Shown here: in pieces, positions 45,549 to 56,342 of the stretch
Layout: each line of letters opens with the position of its first letter
Position numbering within the stretch: position 1 is the stretch's first letter
Translations under genes and position numbers: made by a program
Assembly: GCA_019856515.1 (NCBI GenBank)
Contig: CP082230.1
Coordinates: 806,001 to 870,000, forward strand
Length of the DNA: 64,000 bases
Reading direction: 5' to 3'
Origin: Prolixibacteraceae bacterium
Lineage (GTDB): Bacteria; Bacteroidota; Bacteroidia; Bacteroidales; Prolixibacteraceae
Notes under the pieces: generated by a model
Told to the model about the DNA's origin: nothing
Seen by the model: only the letters and a program-made list of their open reading frames with translations
The model's database searches: none

Positions 45549-46439
45549 TTATTTCCATTTATTTACAACCGATTTTTTTGCCCCATCCGTTAGATCGCGA
45601 TATTCGGCCTTGATCTCCTTTTGTTGGCTATCACTAAGGTTGGTTAAGAATGTTAAACCTGTTAGCTCCTCTATGCGTCCCATACTTGTCAAATAGAGTC
45701 TAAAATCTTTCTCTTTCTTAGGAATAATATTGGGAAATAGGAATGTTAAAGTTTCAATTCCAGAATCCGTTTCCTTGATAACGATTTTATATAATGCATC
45801 AGGTATGGCAGCCTTTACCTCACTCTCCTGTCCTAGTCTCATGGATGGAGATTGATTAAAAAATACGGGACCACAGACCACCCATACACGTTCATATTTA
45901 TCAGCCCAATGGTTCACCTCTTCTTCTAGACTTTTCCATATCCCGTTATTCTGCCATTGAAGCTGAGGGACGGCGTTAAGTACGGTGTGGGTATTATATC
46001 CCGCTTCCATCGATATTCTATCGGCAGCATCTTTATTACACATATGCCCACGAACAAAACGATAGTCGCCTTTCACCTCCTTGAGCAGTTTTGTTCCAGA
46101 AACAGCATAGGTCGCATCATTGGGTGCAATACCTTCTTTATGTAAGTTGTCATCCGTCATCCATTTTGGACGAGTATATTTCTCTATCTCTTTTGTTTTC
46201 TTCTTCACCTCGTATGAGACCCATTCAGGAATACCCCATGCAATCCCGTTGTCATCGGAATCAAACGAAGTGGTATAAGCCGCAAACTTAAAGATAATGT
46301 CGGTAGGTTCGGTGGTGTATTTGGTATGGTTGTGACCATTATCTAAAACAATAGGCTTGTATCTTTTTCCTACCGGAGACTGGGCCAACACAGATACAGA
46401 CATCAGTGTAATCAAAAGTAATGTGATTCGTTTTTTCAT
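45549..46439 (-). CDS. Secreted DNA/RNA non-specific endonuclease (NUC1 family)
   Basis: A 296-residue protein with a signal peptide (residues 1-19, ending SVLAQ). The beta-beta-alpha-metal nuclease motif is VRGHMCNKDAA with the general-base histidine, followed by the metal-ligand asparagine region (NAVPQLQWQNNGIWKSLE) and VWVVCGPVFF. It would cut nucleic acids outside the cytoplasm, for phosphate or nucleotide scavenging. It is monocistronic. Its upstream spacer 46440-46837 holds a terminator for the next minus-strand unit and nothing else. Confidence 0.9.
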   Translation of the reverse strand: MKKRITLLLITLMSVSVLAQSPVGKRYKPIVLDNGHNHTKYTTEPTDIIFKFAAYTTSFDSDDNGIAWGIPEWVSYEVKKKTKEIEKYTRPKWMTDDNLHKEGIAPNDATYAVSGTKLLKEVKGDYRFVRGHMCNKDAADRISMEAGYNTHTVLNAVPQLQWQNNGIWKSLEEEVNHWADKYERVWVVCGPVFFNQSPSMRLGQESEVKAAIPDALYKIVIKETDSGIETLTFLFPNIIPKKEKDFRLYLTSMGRIEELTGLTFLTNLSDSQQKEIKAEYRDLTDGAKKSVVNKWK

Positions 46440-46709
46440 CGTGATATCAATTAGAGATAAATATTTATTTCTGTTATACGAACGTATGTGATTTTAACCC
46501 ATTCATATCATACAATGGATGAGCATATTACATTCATTGCAACAATCTCACATCATTTTAGTTCACTGCACCAAAAACACATACAACTAATAATCAAATG
46601 GTTGCATAAACCCAAACACCTGTTTCTTGTGGATATCACGGTTATATCAACTTACTTATATTTTACATCTCACCCTATTGACAATCTACAACGCGACAGA
46701 TAACACAAA

Positions 46710-46741
46710 CCCCACAATACAAAACTTCATGTACTGTGGGG
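46710..46741 (-). terminator. Terminator downstream of the GH78-sulfatase unit
   Basis: CCCCACAATACA (46710-46721) pairs with TGTACTGTGGGG (46730-46741) with one mismatch, and the minus-strand tail is moderately T-rich. It lies about 100 bp past the sulfatase stop. Confidence 0.55.
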
Positions 46742-46837
46742 ATAGTTAAATTAGAGGCACTTAATCAAATTATTATGAAGATGGAATTAAGGTAAAACAT
46801 CGATCTGATTTTTATAACGTAATTATGTGTACATCTT

Positions 46838-48271
46838 TCACCTTGTACCATTTATTGATCGACATTCTACACTTAATTTCCTAATAATTTCTTTATATGC
46901 GGGATCTTTTGCATAGTTGATCCGCTGGCTAGGATCCACATCTAGATCATGTAAGAACTCGTAATTTGGATTTTGGTCATAATAGTTAACATAGACATAT
47001 CTTGAGCTTCTTACCCCATAATATTTCGGTATCTTACGATGATCCATCCGATGCTCTATAAAGAAGCAACTTCGTTTGGAAATAAAATCCTTCTGTTCCA
47101 CTGCATCCATAAGGCTAATCCCTTGGTTTCGGGTAGGATTTGGAACTCCAGCATAATCCATGATAGTAGCTGCAATATCCAAGTTGAGTGCCATATGATC
47201 GACAGTCCTACCCACATCCTTTTTACGCATCCTAGGATCGTAAATTATCATTGGTATACGAAGCGATTCTTCATAATGGCTCCACTTGCCCGCAAAACCT
47301 CTCTCGCCCATATAATAGCCGTTATCTGACATGTAAATAATAACTGTATTCTTTGCCAGTCCTTTTCTTTTTAATGCCTTTATCATTTTAGATATCACCT
47401 GGTCATAACCCGTGATCATTCTAAAGTATGCTCGCATATTTACCTGATACTTTTCTGGAGTATCCCATCGCCAAAAATATCTCTCTCTATTTATTGATGT
47501 CTTTAAGAAATTCGGATGACTATTAATTATTTCTTGGCTTAATAATTTAGGTGTAGGCATCACCACATTTCGATACATATCTTTGGTAGATTCAGGATAA
47601 GGATAATGCCCTTCATTACCTGGCTTTCTGTTTGAATCCACTGCATGTACCGCATTAAAACTAACGGACAAACAAAATGGTTGTTCTGCATGCTGTTGAT
47701 TAATAAATTCGATTGCCTGATCGCCCTTAACCTCGGCACTATGCCTTCTTGTACCATCTTTGGCGTACTCGAAATAGGGAGCATTCTTATCAGTCACTTT
47801 ATTGTAATCGAACAATGAGTCTATAAGTGTCTGTTGATCTTTAAAACGAATCCCCAATTTACCAACAAAACCTGTTTTATAGCCCGACCTCTTCAACATA
47901 TATGGGTAGCTGATCTTCATATCCTCTTGCTTTATTGGCTCTTTACCAAAGGTATACCCATGTTTATACTCATAAAGCCCCGTAAGTATCGTAGCTCTAC
48001 TTGCGGCACAGATCGAAGTGGTCACAAAAGCGTTTGTAAATCGAACACCTTTTTTAGCCAACCTATCAATTGTAGGTGTCTTCACCACAGGATGTCCAGC
48101 ACACGATAACAGATCATTTCTTTGGTCGTCTGCAAGAATGAATAGGATATTAGGTCGCCTTTTCCCCTTTGCAATAGTTTTAGCTGGAGTAACGCTAGAT
48201 AGTCCCAACAATAAACAACTTAGAATAATATTACTTTTCAACACCGCTATCTTATTTGATTGTGAACACAT
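46838..48271 (-). CDS. Exported sulfatase, cysteine type, coupled to GH78
   Basis: A 477-residue S1 sulfatase with an N-terminal hydrophobic export segment (about residues 13-30). Metal ligands are in LADDQRND. The activation motif is CAASR (Cys88, Arg92), with YMSDNGYYMGERGFAGKWSHYEE later in the chain. Its start lies 20 bp inside the end of the GH78 gene, so the two are tightly coupled. The pairing suggests removal of sulfate from a rhamnose-containing glycan such as ulvan or a sulfated rhamnan. This substrate is an inference from context. Confidence 0.92.
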   Translation of the reverse strand: MCSQSNKIAVLKSNIILSCLLLGLSSVTPAKTIAKGKRRPNILFILADDQRNDLLSCAGHPVVKTPTIDRLAKKGVRFTNAFVTTSICAASRATILTGLYEYKHGYTFGKEPIKQEDMKISYPYMLKRSGYKTGFVGKLGIRFKDQQTLIDSLFDYNKVTDKNAPYFEYAKDGTRRHSAEVKGDQAIEFINQQHAEQPFCLSVSFNAVHAVDSNRKPGNEGHYPYPESTKDMYRNVVMPTPKLLSQEIINSHPNFLKTSINRERYFWRWDTPEKYQVNMRAYFRMITGYDQVISKMIKALKRKGLAKNTVIIYMSDNGYYMGERGFAGKWSHYEESLRIPMIIYDPRMRKKDVGRTVDHMALNLDIAATIMDYAGVPNPTRNQGISLMDAVEQKDFISKRSCFFIEHRMDHRKIPKYYGVRSSRYVYVNYYDQNPNYEFLHDLDVDPSQRINYAKDPAYKEIIRKLSVECRSINGTR

Positions 48272-50957
48272 ATTTCCCTGAAGAGACTTCTAATGTCGTA
48301 GTATGCTTATTTCGATCTACGATGGTAATATCTCTACCAATAATCTTCCCTGATTCGTACACTTTCTTATTCATCGCCACAGGTAGGTGGATCTCCGCTT
48401 TTGTGTTTACAGGGATCTCAATATCATATTGAAGGTTACCCTTCTTATCTCTTTTCCACGCGACTTCAATGCGACCATAAGGAGAATTAAAATATGTACT
48501 TTGACTTTGGATTGAATCAATCAACTGAGGTTTGATTAATATACTCTTAAACGCGGAGGAGTTTTCTTTCTGCAGAATCCCTCCCACGCCACGGTAGAAC
48601 CATCCGCCACCTGAAGTAAAACAGGCATGAATATTCGACCAAAAGCCGTCCCATTGCTCCCAACAAGTGTTTGCTCCTTGAGCCACCATATATCCCCAAC
48701 CAGGATAAGTGGTCTGTTTCATCATCAGGTACGTTAGATCAGACCTTCCAATATCGGTTAATAGTTGAAGCATAAAATAGGTACCAAGCATACCTGTATC
48801 TAGGTGTCCATTCTTTGCAACTTTAATCTCATGTTCGAGTTTTTCAAGTACTTTTTGGTAATCATCACTCTCAGGCACCTTCATTAATAGAGGAAAAGAT
48901 AGATACGTTTGTCCTCCATCAGCATAGATGGTATCCTTACTATGGTAGTAACACTCATTGATACGACCTTTCAGCGAGGTGGCCAGATTCTTATATTTCT
49001 GCTGATCCTCTTTATATTCGAGTACTTGAGCCGATTTTGACAACATCTCATATAGATACACCATATAACAGTTGTTGAATAATTCACGTTCTTCATTGTT
49101 CAGGCGATTCTTTGAGTTCATTCCCCTCCCTGGAGGAAGCCAATCTCCAATAAATCCCCACTTCGTATTTTTACCGTATGGTTTTAATACACCATCAACA
49201 AATTTCGAATCTAAGAATGCGACATATCGTTTCATGTGTTGGAACGACTTTCGAAGGAAATCAATATCTCCATAGTACTTGTATAGTTTCCAAGGAAGAA
49301 TAACTCCCATCGCGCCCCATGCAGGACCACCACCAGCGCCATATGGAGAAGGAGCTGTATGTTTAAAATTACCGTCTTGTTCTTGATTCACCATCCAGTT
49401 TCTAGCCCACTTCTTATAGAAGTTATAGGTATTAAAACTGTAGATTCCTGTTTCTATCGCAACTTGGCCATCTGCTCCATATCCTAATCGTTCTCGATGA
49501 GGACAGTCTACAAAATAACCACCATTATCCAAACAACGATATGTAAAACGGTTCAATGTATATATTGCATTTAAATCACTATCAGAACTAGTAAATCCAC
49601 CGACGGTCTCCAAATCAGACTCAATCATTATCCCTTCAAAATCTTCAGGCTTTGGCTTATAATTAACCCCTTGTACGATTACATATCTAAACGCATGGTA
49701 GTTAAATTTGGGACAGAATACTCCCTCTTTACGATCTGAAGGAATATACGCATCCCACTGTCTAATGATTCGTGTTCCGAAGTTCCATTCATATTTTGAA
49801 ATCTGCTCTGGAGTTTGGTCACAAAAATCGGAATATATAAAATTAATTGTATCATGAGCAAAGCGATTTTGCACTCTCATCTTCATCCATCCCGTAAAAT
49901 TTTTACCAAAATCGATAAGCCACTCCCCTTTGTTCAATGCCGTAATCTCTTTTACTTTAATTCTCTCACTCAAGATATTTACAGGACAGATTTGGGCTGA
50001 AGTGGTAGCTGGACATGAGTCTACAACAGAGACGTCAGTCCATCGAAAAGCCGCTCTATTCTCAGTCCATTGTTTCATAGATATACGGTCATCAAAGAGC
50101 TCTCCCCCCATTCGATTCCATCTCCATCGACCAACACGTTGTAGGTTACTCTCGGCACTCTTCCAATGAGTGTCACTAACAACCAACTGTTCATTATTGG
50201 AGTAACTTAAATGGGCTTGTAGTCGAAAGACAGCAGAGGGTTGGTCTACACCAGGTAACCCTTTTGAGTACCACCCCTTACCTGTCCATATTCCAATTCT
50301 ATTCTTTCCTTTCTTTAGATATTTACGTATATCATAAGTCAAATAATAGTTTTCATAACGATAATCACTCACTGCAGGGGACAAAATATCTTTACCAACC
50401 TTTTGTCCATTGACATACAGTTCAAAGAATCCTTGGCAGTTCACATAGCAGTAGGCAGACTTAAGAGTTGAAGAGATTTCAAACTCATTCAAGTAGAGAG
50501 GAGAGTAAATAGGCTTTGTTGTCGTAATCCACTTTGCCTTCCACTCCTTTTCATTCATCAATCCGGTGTGAAAATGAGAATATGTACTCCATGCACTCTC
50601 GACACCATGATTATCCCAAACTTTAACTTTCCACTTACAATCTTGATTTGAACTTAATCTTTTCCCATCATATTTAACAAGTATATTATTATCGGATTTC
50701 ACTCGGTTACTATCCCACAATAGATCTCCACAATCCGAGAGGACTACTATCTGATAACTCTGCTGACTCTTATTGCGATGCTTAGACTTCAGTTTCCACG
50801 AAAAGATAGGGTTTGTAGTACCCATGCCCAATGGCGAGTACTGTCCATTCGTTTTTGCATCATATATCTTAAGCCCTTTAGCAAAGCATGTCGAAAATGA
50901 CAACAATGGAATCAGCAAGAAAAAGAGAGTATATCTCTTTATTATACCTACATTCAT
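48252..50957 (-). CDS. Alpha-L-rhamnosidase, GH78
   Basis: A 901-residue secreted enzyme with a signal peptide (residues 1 to about 26). It has a fibronectin-like N-terminal domain, the Bac_rhamnosid N-terminal beta domain (YCYVNCQGFFELYVNGQKVG), a helical-barrel catalytic domain (FVDCPHRERLGYGADGQVAIE) with the acidic catalytic residues, and a C-terminal beta domain. Later GAGGGPAWGAMGVILPW and TCWEQWDGFWSNIHACFTSGGGW also fit GH78. It cleaves terminal alpha-L-rhamnose. It is the first gene of a two-gene unit with the overlapping sulfatase. Confidence 0.95.
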   Translation of the reverse strand: MNVGIIKRYTLFFLLIPLLSFSTCFAKGLKIYDAKTNGQYSPLGMGTTNPIFSWKLKSKHRNKSQQSYQIVVLSDCGDLLWDSNRVKSDNNILVKYDGKRLSSNQDCKWKVKVWDNHGVESAWSTYSHFHTGLMNEKEWKAKWITTTKPIYSPLYLNEFEISSTLKSAYCYVNCQGFFELYVNGQKVGKDILSPAVSDYRYENYYLTYDIRKYLKKGKNRIGIWTGKGWYSKGLPGVDQPSAVFRLQAHLSYSNNEQLVVSDTHWKSAESNLQRVGRWRWNRMGGELFDDRISMKQWTENRAAFRWTDVSVVDSCPATTSAQICPVNILSERIKVKEITALNKGEWLIDFGKNFTGWMKMRVQNRFAHDTINFIYSDFCDQTPEQISKYEWNFGTRIIRQWDAYIPSDRKEGVFCPKFNYHAFRYVIVQGVNYKPKPEDFEGIMIESDLETVGGFTSSDSDLNAIYTLNRFTYRCLDNGGYFVDCPHRERLGYGADGQVAIETGIYSFNTYNFYKKWARNWMVNQEQDGNFKHTAPSPYGAGGGPAWGAMGVILPWKLYKYYGDIDFLRKSFQHMKRYVAFLDSKFVDGVLKPYGKNTKWGFIGDWLPPGRGMNSKNRLNNEERELFNNCYMVYLYEMLSKSAQVLEYKEDQQKYKNLATSLKGRINECYYHSKDTIYADGGQTYLSFPLLMKVPESDDYQKVLEKLEHEIKVAKNGHLDTGMLGTYFMLQLLTDIGRSDLTYLMMKQTTYPGWGYMVAQGANTCWEQWDGFWSNIHACFTSGGGWFYRGVGGILQKENSSAFKSILIKPQLIDSIQSQSTYFNSPYGRIEVAWKRDKKGNLQYDIEIPVNTKAEIHLPVAMNKKVYESGKIIGRDITIVDRNKHTTTLEVSSGKYVFTIK

Positions 50958-51218
50958 ATATCGTACCTTTAGTTAGTTTCACATTTGCAAAAATCATATC
51001 CTCGAATCTATCACAAACAAACATATCAATAAACGATACTTTACTCATTCATTTAAACACACACGCCCACCTGCATAAGCAGAAACAATTTCGTTTCATT
51101 TGTTTACAATTATCAAATATCGAGGATCATGATTTAACATTTCGATAGTGCAAATATGCCCCATTCTCACGTCTATATAAATAGATAAAATGATCATTCT
51201 TTTGCACAAAATGATATA

Positions 51219-52109
51219 TCACAAACCTATTGTTGCTTTCAACGTTATTCCTTTGCGATAGTCCGATGGGGATTGCCCCACATATTTGCGAAAAGCTCTA
51301 GAGAAGTAGTAAGAAGATTCGAATCCAGACCTATATGCGACCTCTTTAATAGGGAAGATGGCATTGGCAAGAAGATTTTTGGCTCTTTGAATCTTTAATT
51401 GCAACAGATATTGTCGCGGAGAGACCCCTGTATACTTCTTAAACTCAATTCTAAAAAGAGAATAACCAACATGTAAATCCTTCGCTAAGTCTTCCATACG
51501 AAAATCATCTGTCAAATGTGTCCGCATATAGATACGAGATTGGTTGATCACTTTTTCAATCTCTGTATTGCCATAGTTTTTGTTTAGTAGTATATGTTTT
51601 AATAGGCCAAGTAGATAAATAATTTGCCCTCCCACAGCATACTGATATCCGACTTTCTCTTCTATAGACAGTTGAATTATAGTTTTAAATGCGCCATATA
51701 TATCGTCATTAAATCCGATATATAATACAGGATTCTTCGAATCAAAAAAAGAGATTATGCGATCGGCAATATCTCCATTAAATCCCACATAATACTCTGT
51801 CCATCCTCTACTCTTTTCTGGTCGATATCGATGCCATTCATAAGGAAAGACCAAAATAACATCTCCCTCATTTACACGAAAGGTGGTGTGGGGAGTTTCA
51901 TAAACACCTGCTCCTTTGGTTATATACAGCAATTGATATTCATTCAAAACTCGTCCCTGCTCCCATCCAAAACTATAATCATCAGGATGACCTATTGGAG
52001 GGTATAGTTCATCGCTTTTAATCACAGCATATCCCGAGACATTAGCATAGATACCCCATGCTATATCTTTATCATTCTGGGTTAAATACTTAAATGTTTG
52101 GTCCATCAA
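51219..52109 (-). CDS. AraC-family transcriptional regulator
   Basis: A 296-residue regulator. The N-terminal half is a cupin-like sugar-sensing domain (YITKGAGVYETPHTTFRVNEGDVILVFPYEWHRYRP). The C-terminal ~100 residues are the double helix-turn-helix of the AraC family (MEDLAKDLHVGYSLFRIEFKKYTGVSPRQYLLQLKIQRAKNLL and SGFESSYYFSRAFRKYVGQSPSDYRK). It lies between the rhamnosidase unit and a divergent sulfatase-GH97 unit, so it is the likely local activator responding to a sugar released by them. Confidence 0.94.
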   Translation of the reverse strand: MMDQTFKYLTQNDKDIAWGIYANVSGYAVIKSDELYPPIGHPDDYSFGWEQGRVLNEYQLLYITKGAGVYETPHTTFRVNEGDVILVFPYEWHRYRPEKSRGWTEYYVGFNGDIADRIISFFDSKNPVLYIGFNDDIYGAFKTIIQLSIEEKVGYQYAVGGQIIYLLGLLKHILLNKNYGNTEIEKVINQSRIYMRTHLTDDFRMEDLAKDLHVGYSLFRIEFKKYTGVSPRQYLLQLKIQRAKNLLANAIFPIKEVAYRSGFESSYYFSRAFRKYVGQSPSDYRKGITLKATIGL

Positions 52110-52532
52110 TTAGCTATAAATTTAAAATATGGTAATACTCCAATAAGGTCAAACTCTCTTGAAACGACCTCTGAGAAACGTCTAATATGAGTATTTAATC
52201 CCAAAGATGAAAATCTTAATTTTAATATTAAAGATCAAAGATCGATCGACCTATAGAGGTCACACATATGACAATATCACATAACTCCTCCATAATCTTC
52301 TATTAAATAGAACAATACTCTTGGACTCTATCTAACAAATGAGACAATTTTAGACTAAGCAGATGGCATTATAGATGTTTAATTACATTTCATGGACAAT
52401 TAAGGACATACTAATTAGCCCAAATACACAACTTTATATAACGGACATCTGATATTCATTCCTATTTTGATGTTACTTCTGAAACGTACAACTAAAATTG
52501 CATAAAACTGAAACATACAAAATATAAAATCT
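52110..52532. other. 423-bp divergent promoter region
   Basis: It separates the AraC regulator (minus) and the sulfatase (plus). It is AT-rich and contains TAAAATTG at about 52491, close to the Bacteroidota -7 element pattern, 35 bp before the sulfatase ATG. No clear inverted repeat for AraC binding was picked out. Confidence 0.4.
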
Positions 52533-54134
52533 ATGAGAAAAATAACCATTTTATTATTAAGCTGTATGCTACCACAGAGCATTCTATATGCTAAAAAAAA
52601 GAGTAAGCGTCCCAACATAATATTCATCATGTCGGACGACCATACTTCTCAAGCGATTGGAGCATATAATAGTCGTTTGGCACCTCTAAACCCGACCCCT
52701 ACTATTGATCGAATTGGGAATGAAGGTGTTATTTTCGAAAATGCTTTTTGCACCAATTCAATATGTACCCCTTCAAGGGCATGTATTATGACAGGGCAAT
52801 ATAGTCAAACCAATGGTGTCCTCGACCTATCTCAACCTCTCGCTCCTGAAAAACTTTACCTTGCAACGGAGATGAAAACATTAGGATATCAAACAGCTAT
52901 CGTAGGTAAATGGCACCTACACAAAAGACCTGAGACTTTCGATTATTACAATGTGTTTTACGGGCAAGGGAAGTACTATGACCCTATTCTTGTGGAGAAA
53001 GGAATGACATCAATGGTTCCAAGAAAAGCAGCAGGGGCACATAAGGAAAAAGGCAAAGAGGTTCCGGGTAAACGATATAAAGGGCACTCTTCGGATGTAG
53101 TAACTGATATTACATTAGATTGGTTGAAGAATAAAAGAGATAAGAGCAAACCTTTTTTCTTAATGCACCACTTCAAGGCTCCTCATGATATGTTTGTTTT
53201 TAATCGGAAGTATGAAAACTACCTGGAGGACACCTATATTCCAGAACCGGCCAGTATGTATTATGATGGCAATCATGGCTCCATTGCAACACGAGGGTTG
53301 AACGATCAGATGAAAGACTCTATTGGTTCGAGTGTCGGCAAACGTAACTCCATCCGTAATATGGGTAAGCATATGAAAATTGATCCCAACCTAAGTGATA
53401 TGGAGTACAAACATGCTGCCTATCAGGAGTATCTCAAAAGATATTTGCGCTGTGTCAAAGGAGTAGATGATAATGTAAAGCGCCTCTTTGACTATCTAGA
53501 ACAAAATAACCTGATGGATAACACTATCATCATATACACTGGAGATCAGGGATTTTGGCTAGGAGAACATGATTATATAGATAAACGATGGATGTATGAA
53601 GAGTCAATGCGTATGCCTTTCTTGGTCCGATATCCAAAGACAATCAGAGCTGGTTCACGTAGCGATGCTATCATTAACAATACGGACTTTGCTCCTACCA
53701 TTATAGAACTTGCAGGCGGAAAGAAACCGAAACAGATGCAAGGAGAGAGTTTTGCAGAGATTATCACTAAAGGGAAAGAGCCTAAAAACTGGAAACAAGA
53801 AACTTACTATCGTTATTGGGCTCATATGATGCACCATCAGAACCCAGGACATTTTGGCATCAGAACCAAAGAATACAAACTCATTTTCTTCTATGGGCTA
53901 CATTTCAAAGACGCAGCAATGAAGTCTAAAAGGGTCTGGCAAACGACACCTGGATGGGAACTTTATGATCTTAAAAAAGACCCTCAAGAGATGAATAACT
54001 GTTACAATGATCCTCGATATTCGAAGGTAGTAAAAGATCTAAAATCGCGATTACACCAACTAAGAGTTGATTTAAATGAAACAGATGAAAACTACCCTAA
54101 GATAGATAAGATAATAGAAGAAAACTGGAACTAA
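52533..54134 (+). CDS. Exported sulfatase, cysteine type
   Basis: A 533-residue S1 sulfatase with a signal peptide (residues 1-20). Metal ligands lie in MSDDHTSQA, the activation motif is CTPSR (Cys78, Arg82), with GKWHLHKRPETFDYYN and TGDQGFWLGEHDYIDKRWM later. The C-terminal YDLKKDPQEMNNCY region and DDHTSQA place it in the same subfamily as the sulfatase at 25385-26935. It is followed after 71 bp by the interrupted GH97 gene, with which it formed an operon. Confidence 0.93.
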   Translation: MRKITILLLSCMLPQSILYAKKKSKRPNIIFIMSDDHTSQAIGAYNSRLAPLNPTPTIDRIGNEGVIFENAFCTNSICTPSRACIMTGQYSQTNGVLDLSQPLAPEKLYLATEMKTLGYQTAIVGKWHLHKRPETFDYYNVFYGQGKYYDPILVEKGMTSMVPRKAAGAHKEKGKEVPGKRYKGHSSDVVTDITLDWLKNKRDKSKPFFLMHHFKAPHDMFVFNRKYENYLEDTYIPEPASMYYDGNHGSIATRGLNDQMKDSIGSSVGKRNSIRNMGKHMKIDPNLSDMEYKHAAYQEYLKRYLRCVKGVDDNVKRLFDYLEQNNLMDNTIIIYTGDQGFWLGEHDYIDKRWMYEESMRMPFLVRYPKTIRAGSRSDAIINNTDFAPTIIELAGGKKPKQMQGESFAEIITKGKEPKNWKQETYYRYWAHMMHHQNPGHFGIRTKEYKLIFFYGLHFKDAAMKSKRVWQTTPGWELYDLKKDPQEMNNCYNDPRYSKVVKDLKSRLHQLRVDLNETDENYPKIDKIIEENWN

Positions 54135-54683
54135 GGTAGCTTGAAACCATTATAGAGAAGTTAATATTTTAAGCAATGTATTTTTAGGATACTAAAAAGA
54201 GTAAAATGGATAGACAGCTATTTAAAACAAAACGATTCTTTAATGTAATGATATTTATTGTATTGGGATATACACTCTTCTTAACATCTTGCCAACATGA
54301 TAGTATCGCATTAATCTCCCCAAATGGAAAAAATAAAATAAGCTTTAATATAACTAAAGAGGGAGCTATTTATTACCGGGTATACCATAATAATGTAGGA
54401 TTTATTGAAGCATCAAAATTAGGGTTCAAGTTCAAATGCATGGATCTGAAAGATAATTTTGTGATCAACAGTATCGATTCACTTCATGAAAATCATCAAT
54501 GGAAGACTGTATGGGGTCAACAAGAGATTATTCAAAATAAATACAATATGCTTAAAGTGGAATTAATCCACAAACAGAGCAATATTAAGCTTGATATGAT
54601 TTTCAGGGCATATAATGATGGGGTTGCTTTTAAATATGTGATTCCTACTCAGGCTAATATAAAGGATTTTATAATTACAGATG

Positions 54684-56342
54684 GTAACTACTCAGGTAGT
54701 ATTATAGTTTAGCCTCTATTAGATTTTAAATAGAGCTTCAAGAAGATAACTTTCAAAATTATCTATTCCCAGCTTAAGTTAACATTATTGCATGATAGCC
54801 AATATGCGATCATGTTCAGAACACTCTTTCCTTGTTTCTTTAATGTGTCGGTTATAGATCGCAACATGGCATACCTCTGCGCCCCTTCTTCTGTGCGATA
54901 TCCCTTAGACACATTCTGTTTTACCTTGATGTTACGCATTGCTCTTTCCGAAGCATTATTATCAAACGGTACTTCATAATGATTTAAGAAAGTAAACACA
55001 CTATCGATTTTCTTTATTAATCGTTGTCGTAATGTTCTGATTTCATCGAGCTGATCGTCATTTATGTCGATATTCAGAAGTTCTAATAATTTGGTCTTAA
55101 ATGATGCTTCCTTATCTAGTGGGAAATCTTTTTCTTCAGCTTCCCGTTTTAATTTCATGGCTTCTGAAAAGAGATCTAATATATCTTGTGCCCATCTATT
55201 ATTGGTCTGTTGCTTTATGTAGATTAATTCGCGTTGTAAATGAGCTAGACATAGTTGATAATGTTTGGCAGGGGTCTTTAGTTGAGAAGCATAGCAGTCA
55301 CTTACTAAAGTAGCATTAGTAAATCCATCTTTGAAATTTTCTTCCACAACTTTATACCCTCTAGATCTATGTGCTGTGATAAAAGTTAGTTCATAATTTT
55401 GCCAAACCCACATCCATCCTTTACTGCCATCTATTTTACAACCTGTTTCATCAGATCCAACTATATTGGCATCTTCAATAGATTGACGTAGAGATTCATA
55501 TAGGGGAGTGAATACCTTTTCTGCATGTTTTAAAATATTGTCAATAGTTCCATCTCCTATTTTATAGGAAGTCAGCTCTTCTACTAGCGAACTAATCCGA
55601 TTTAAAGGGATATAGTGCTCTATATGCAGACTAAGAATTAGCGAACGTATGTTGGGACCATATTGAACTGGTGCATTAACATTGGATGGCATAGCTCCTT
55701 TATGGATTTGTCCACAACTGCATCTATTCTCATAAAGACGATGCTCAATACATATAGGTTCAATAACAGGGGGGATATCAAAAACTTGACGCTTGCATAG
55801 CAACCTAGCATCCTCAGGATTCAGTCTATTTCCACAACTACACTTAGCTAAAGGATGATGAGATTCGATATCGGTCGGTGTGGCATCTTGAAATAAAGTC
55901 ATGCCTTTATGACCAAGTTGACCTCCTGATTTTTTATTAGATTTCTTGCGAAGAGATTGGTTCTTCTTTACTGTTGATAAATCTCTAGATGGAGGAAAAC
56001 TGCTATTACCACTATTTTTCTTGCTACGTGATAGTTGATCTTCAAGAGTCTTAATCTTAGCATGAAGCATCGCATTTTCTTCTGACAAAGCTCTTACCTC
56101 CGACATAACAATGTCTAATTTTGCCAGTAAAGATTGTACTTGCTCTTTTAATGCCTTGTTTTCTTTTTCTAAACGATCAACTTTATTCATGCCTGCAAAG
56201 ATCTATTCTTATGGTCAAAATAGAAAAGATAACAACTAAAAGTAATCAACAAATACATTGTTATTTATCAACATTGTACACCAAATCAACGTGTTTGAAG
56301 TTTTTGTCGGTTAAAACCTATCTGAAGAACCTGAGTAGTTAC
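54684..56342. mobile_element. IS66-family insertion sequence (single-ORF, ISBst12-like)
   Basis: A 1659-bp element with terminal inverted repeats GTAACTACTCAGGT at 54684 and its complement ending at 56342. The 8-bp target duplication TACAGATG occurs at 54676-54683 and 56343-56350. These are the ends and duplication length expected for IS66. Only one gene, on the minus strand, is present. This is typical of the ISBst12 subgroup, which lacks tnpA and tnpB. The perfect duplication and intact transposase show a recent insertion. Confidence 0.95.
54763..56190 (-). CDS. IS66 family transposase
   Basis: A 475-residue transposase. An N-terminal coiled coil spans about residues 1-55, a zinc-binding segment follows (CSCGNR, then CSCGQIH), and the DDE core includes GSDETGCKIDG, LVSDCYASQL and NNASERAMRNIKVKQ with the glutamate. 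The frame is complete, ending 79 bp inside the left inverted repeat. It should be able to mobilise the element. Confidence 0.94.
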   Translation of the reverse strand: MNKVDRLEKENKALKEQVQSLLAKLDIVMSEVRALSEENAMLHAKIKTLEDQLSRSKKNSGNSSFPPSRDLSTVKKNQSLRKKSNKKSGGQLGHKGMTLFQDATPTDIESHHPLAKCSCGNRLNPEDARLLCKRQVFDIPPVIEPICIEHRLYENRCSCGQIHKGAMPSNVNAPVQYGPNIRSLILSLHIEHYIPLNRISSLVEELTSYKIGDGTIDNILKHAEKVFTPLYESLRQSIEDANIVGSDETGCKIDGSKGWMWVWQNYELTFITAHRSRGYKVVEENFKDGFTNATLVSDCYASQLKTPAKHYQLCLAHLQRELIYIKQQTNNRWAQDILDLFSEAMKLKREAEEKDFPLDKEASFKTKLLELLNIDINDDQLDEIRTLRQRLIKKIDSVFTFLNHYEVPFDNNASERAMRNIKVKQNVSKGYRTEEGAQRYAMLRSITDTLKKQGKSVLNMIAYWLSCNNVNLSWE

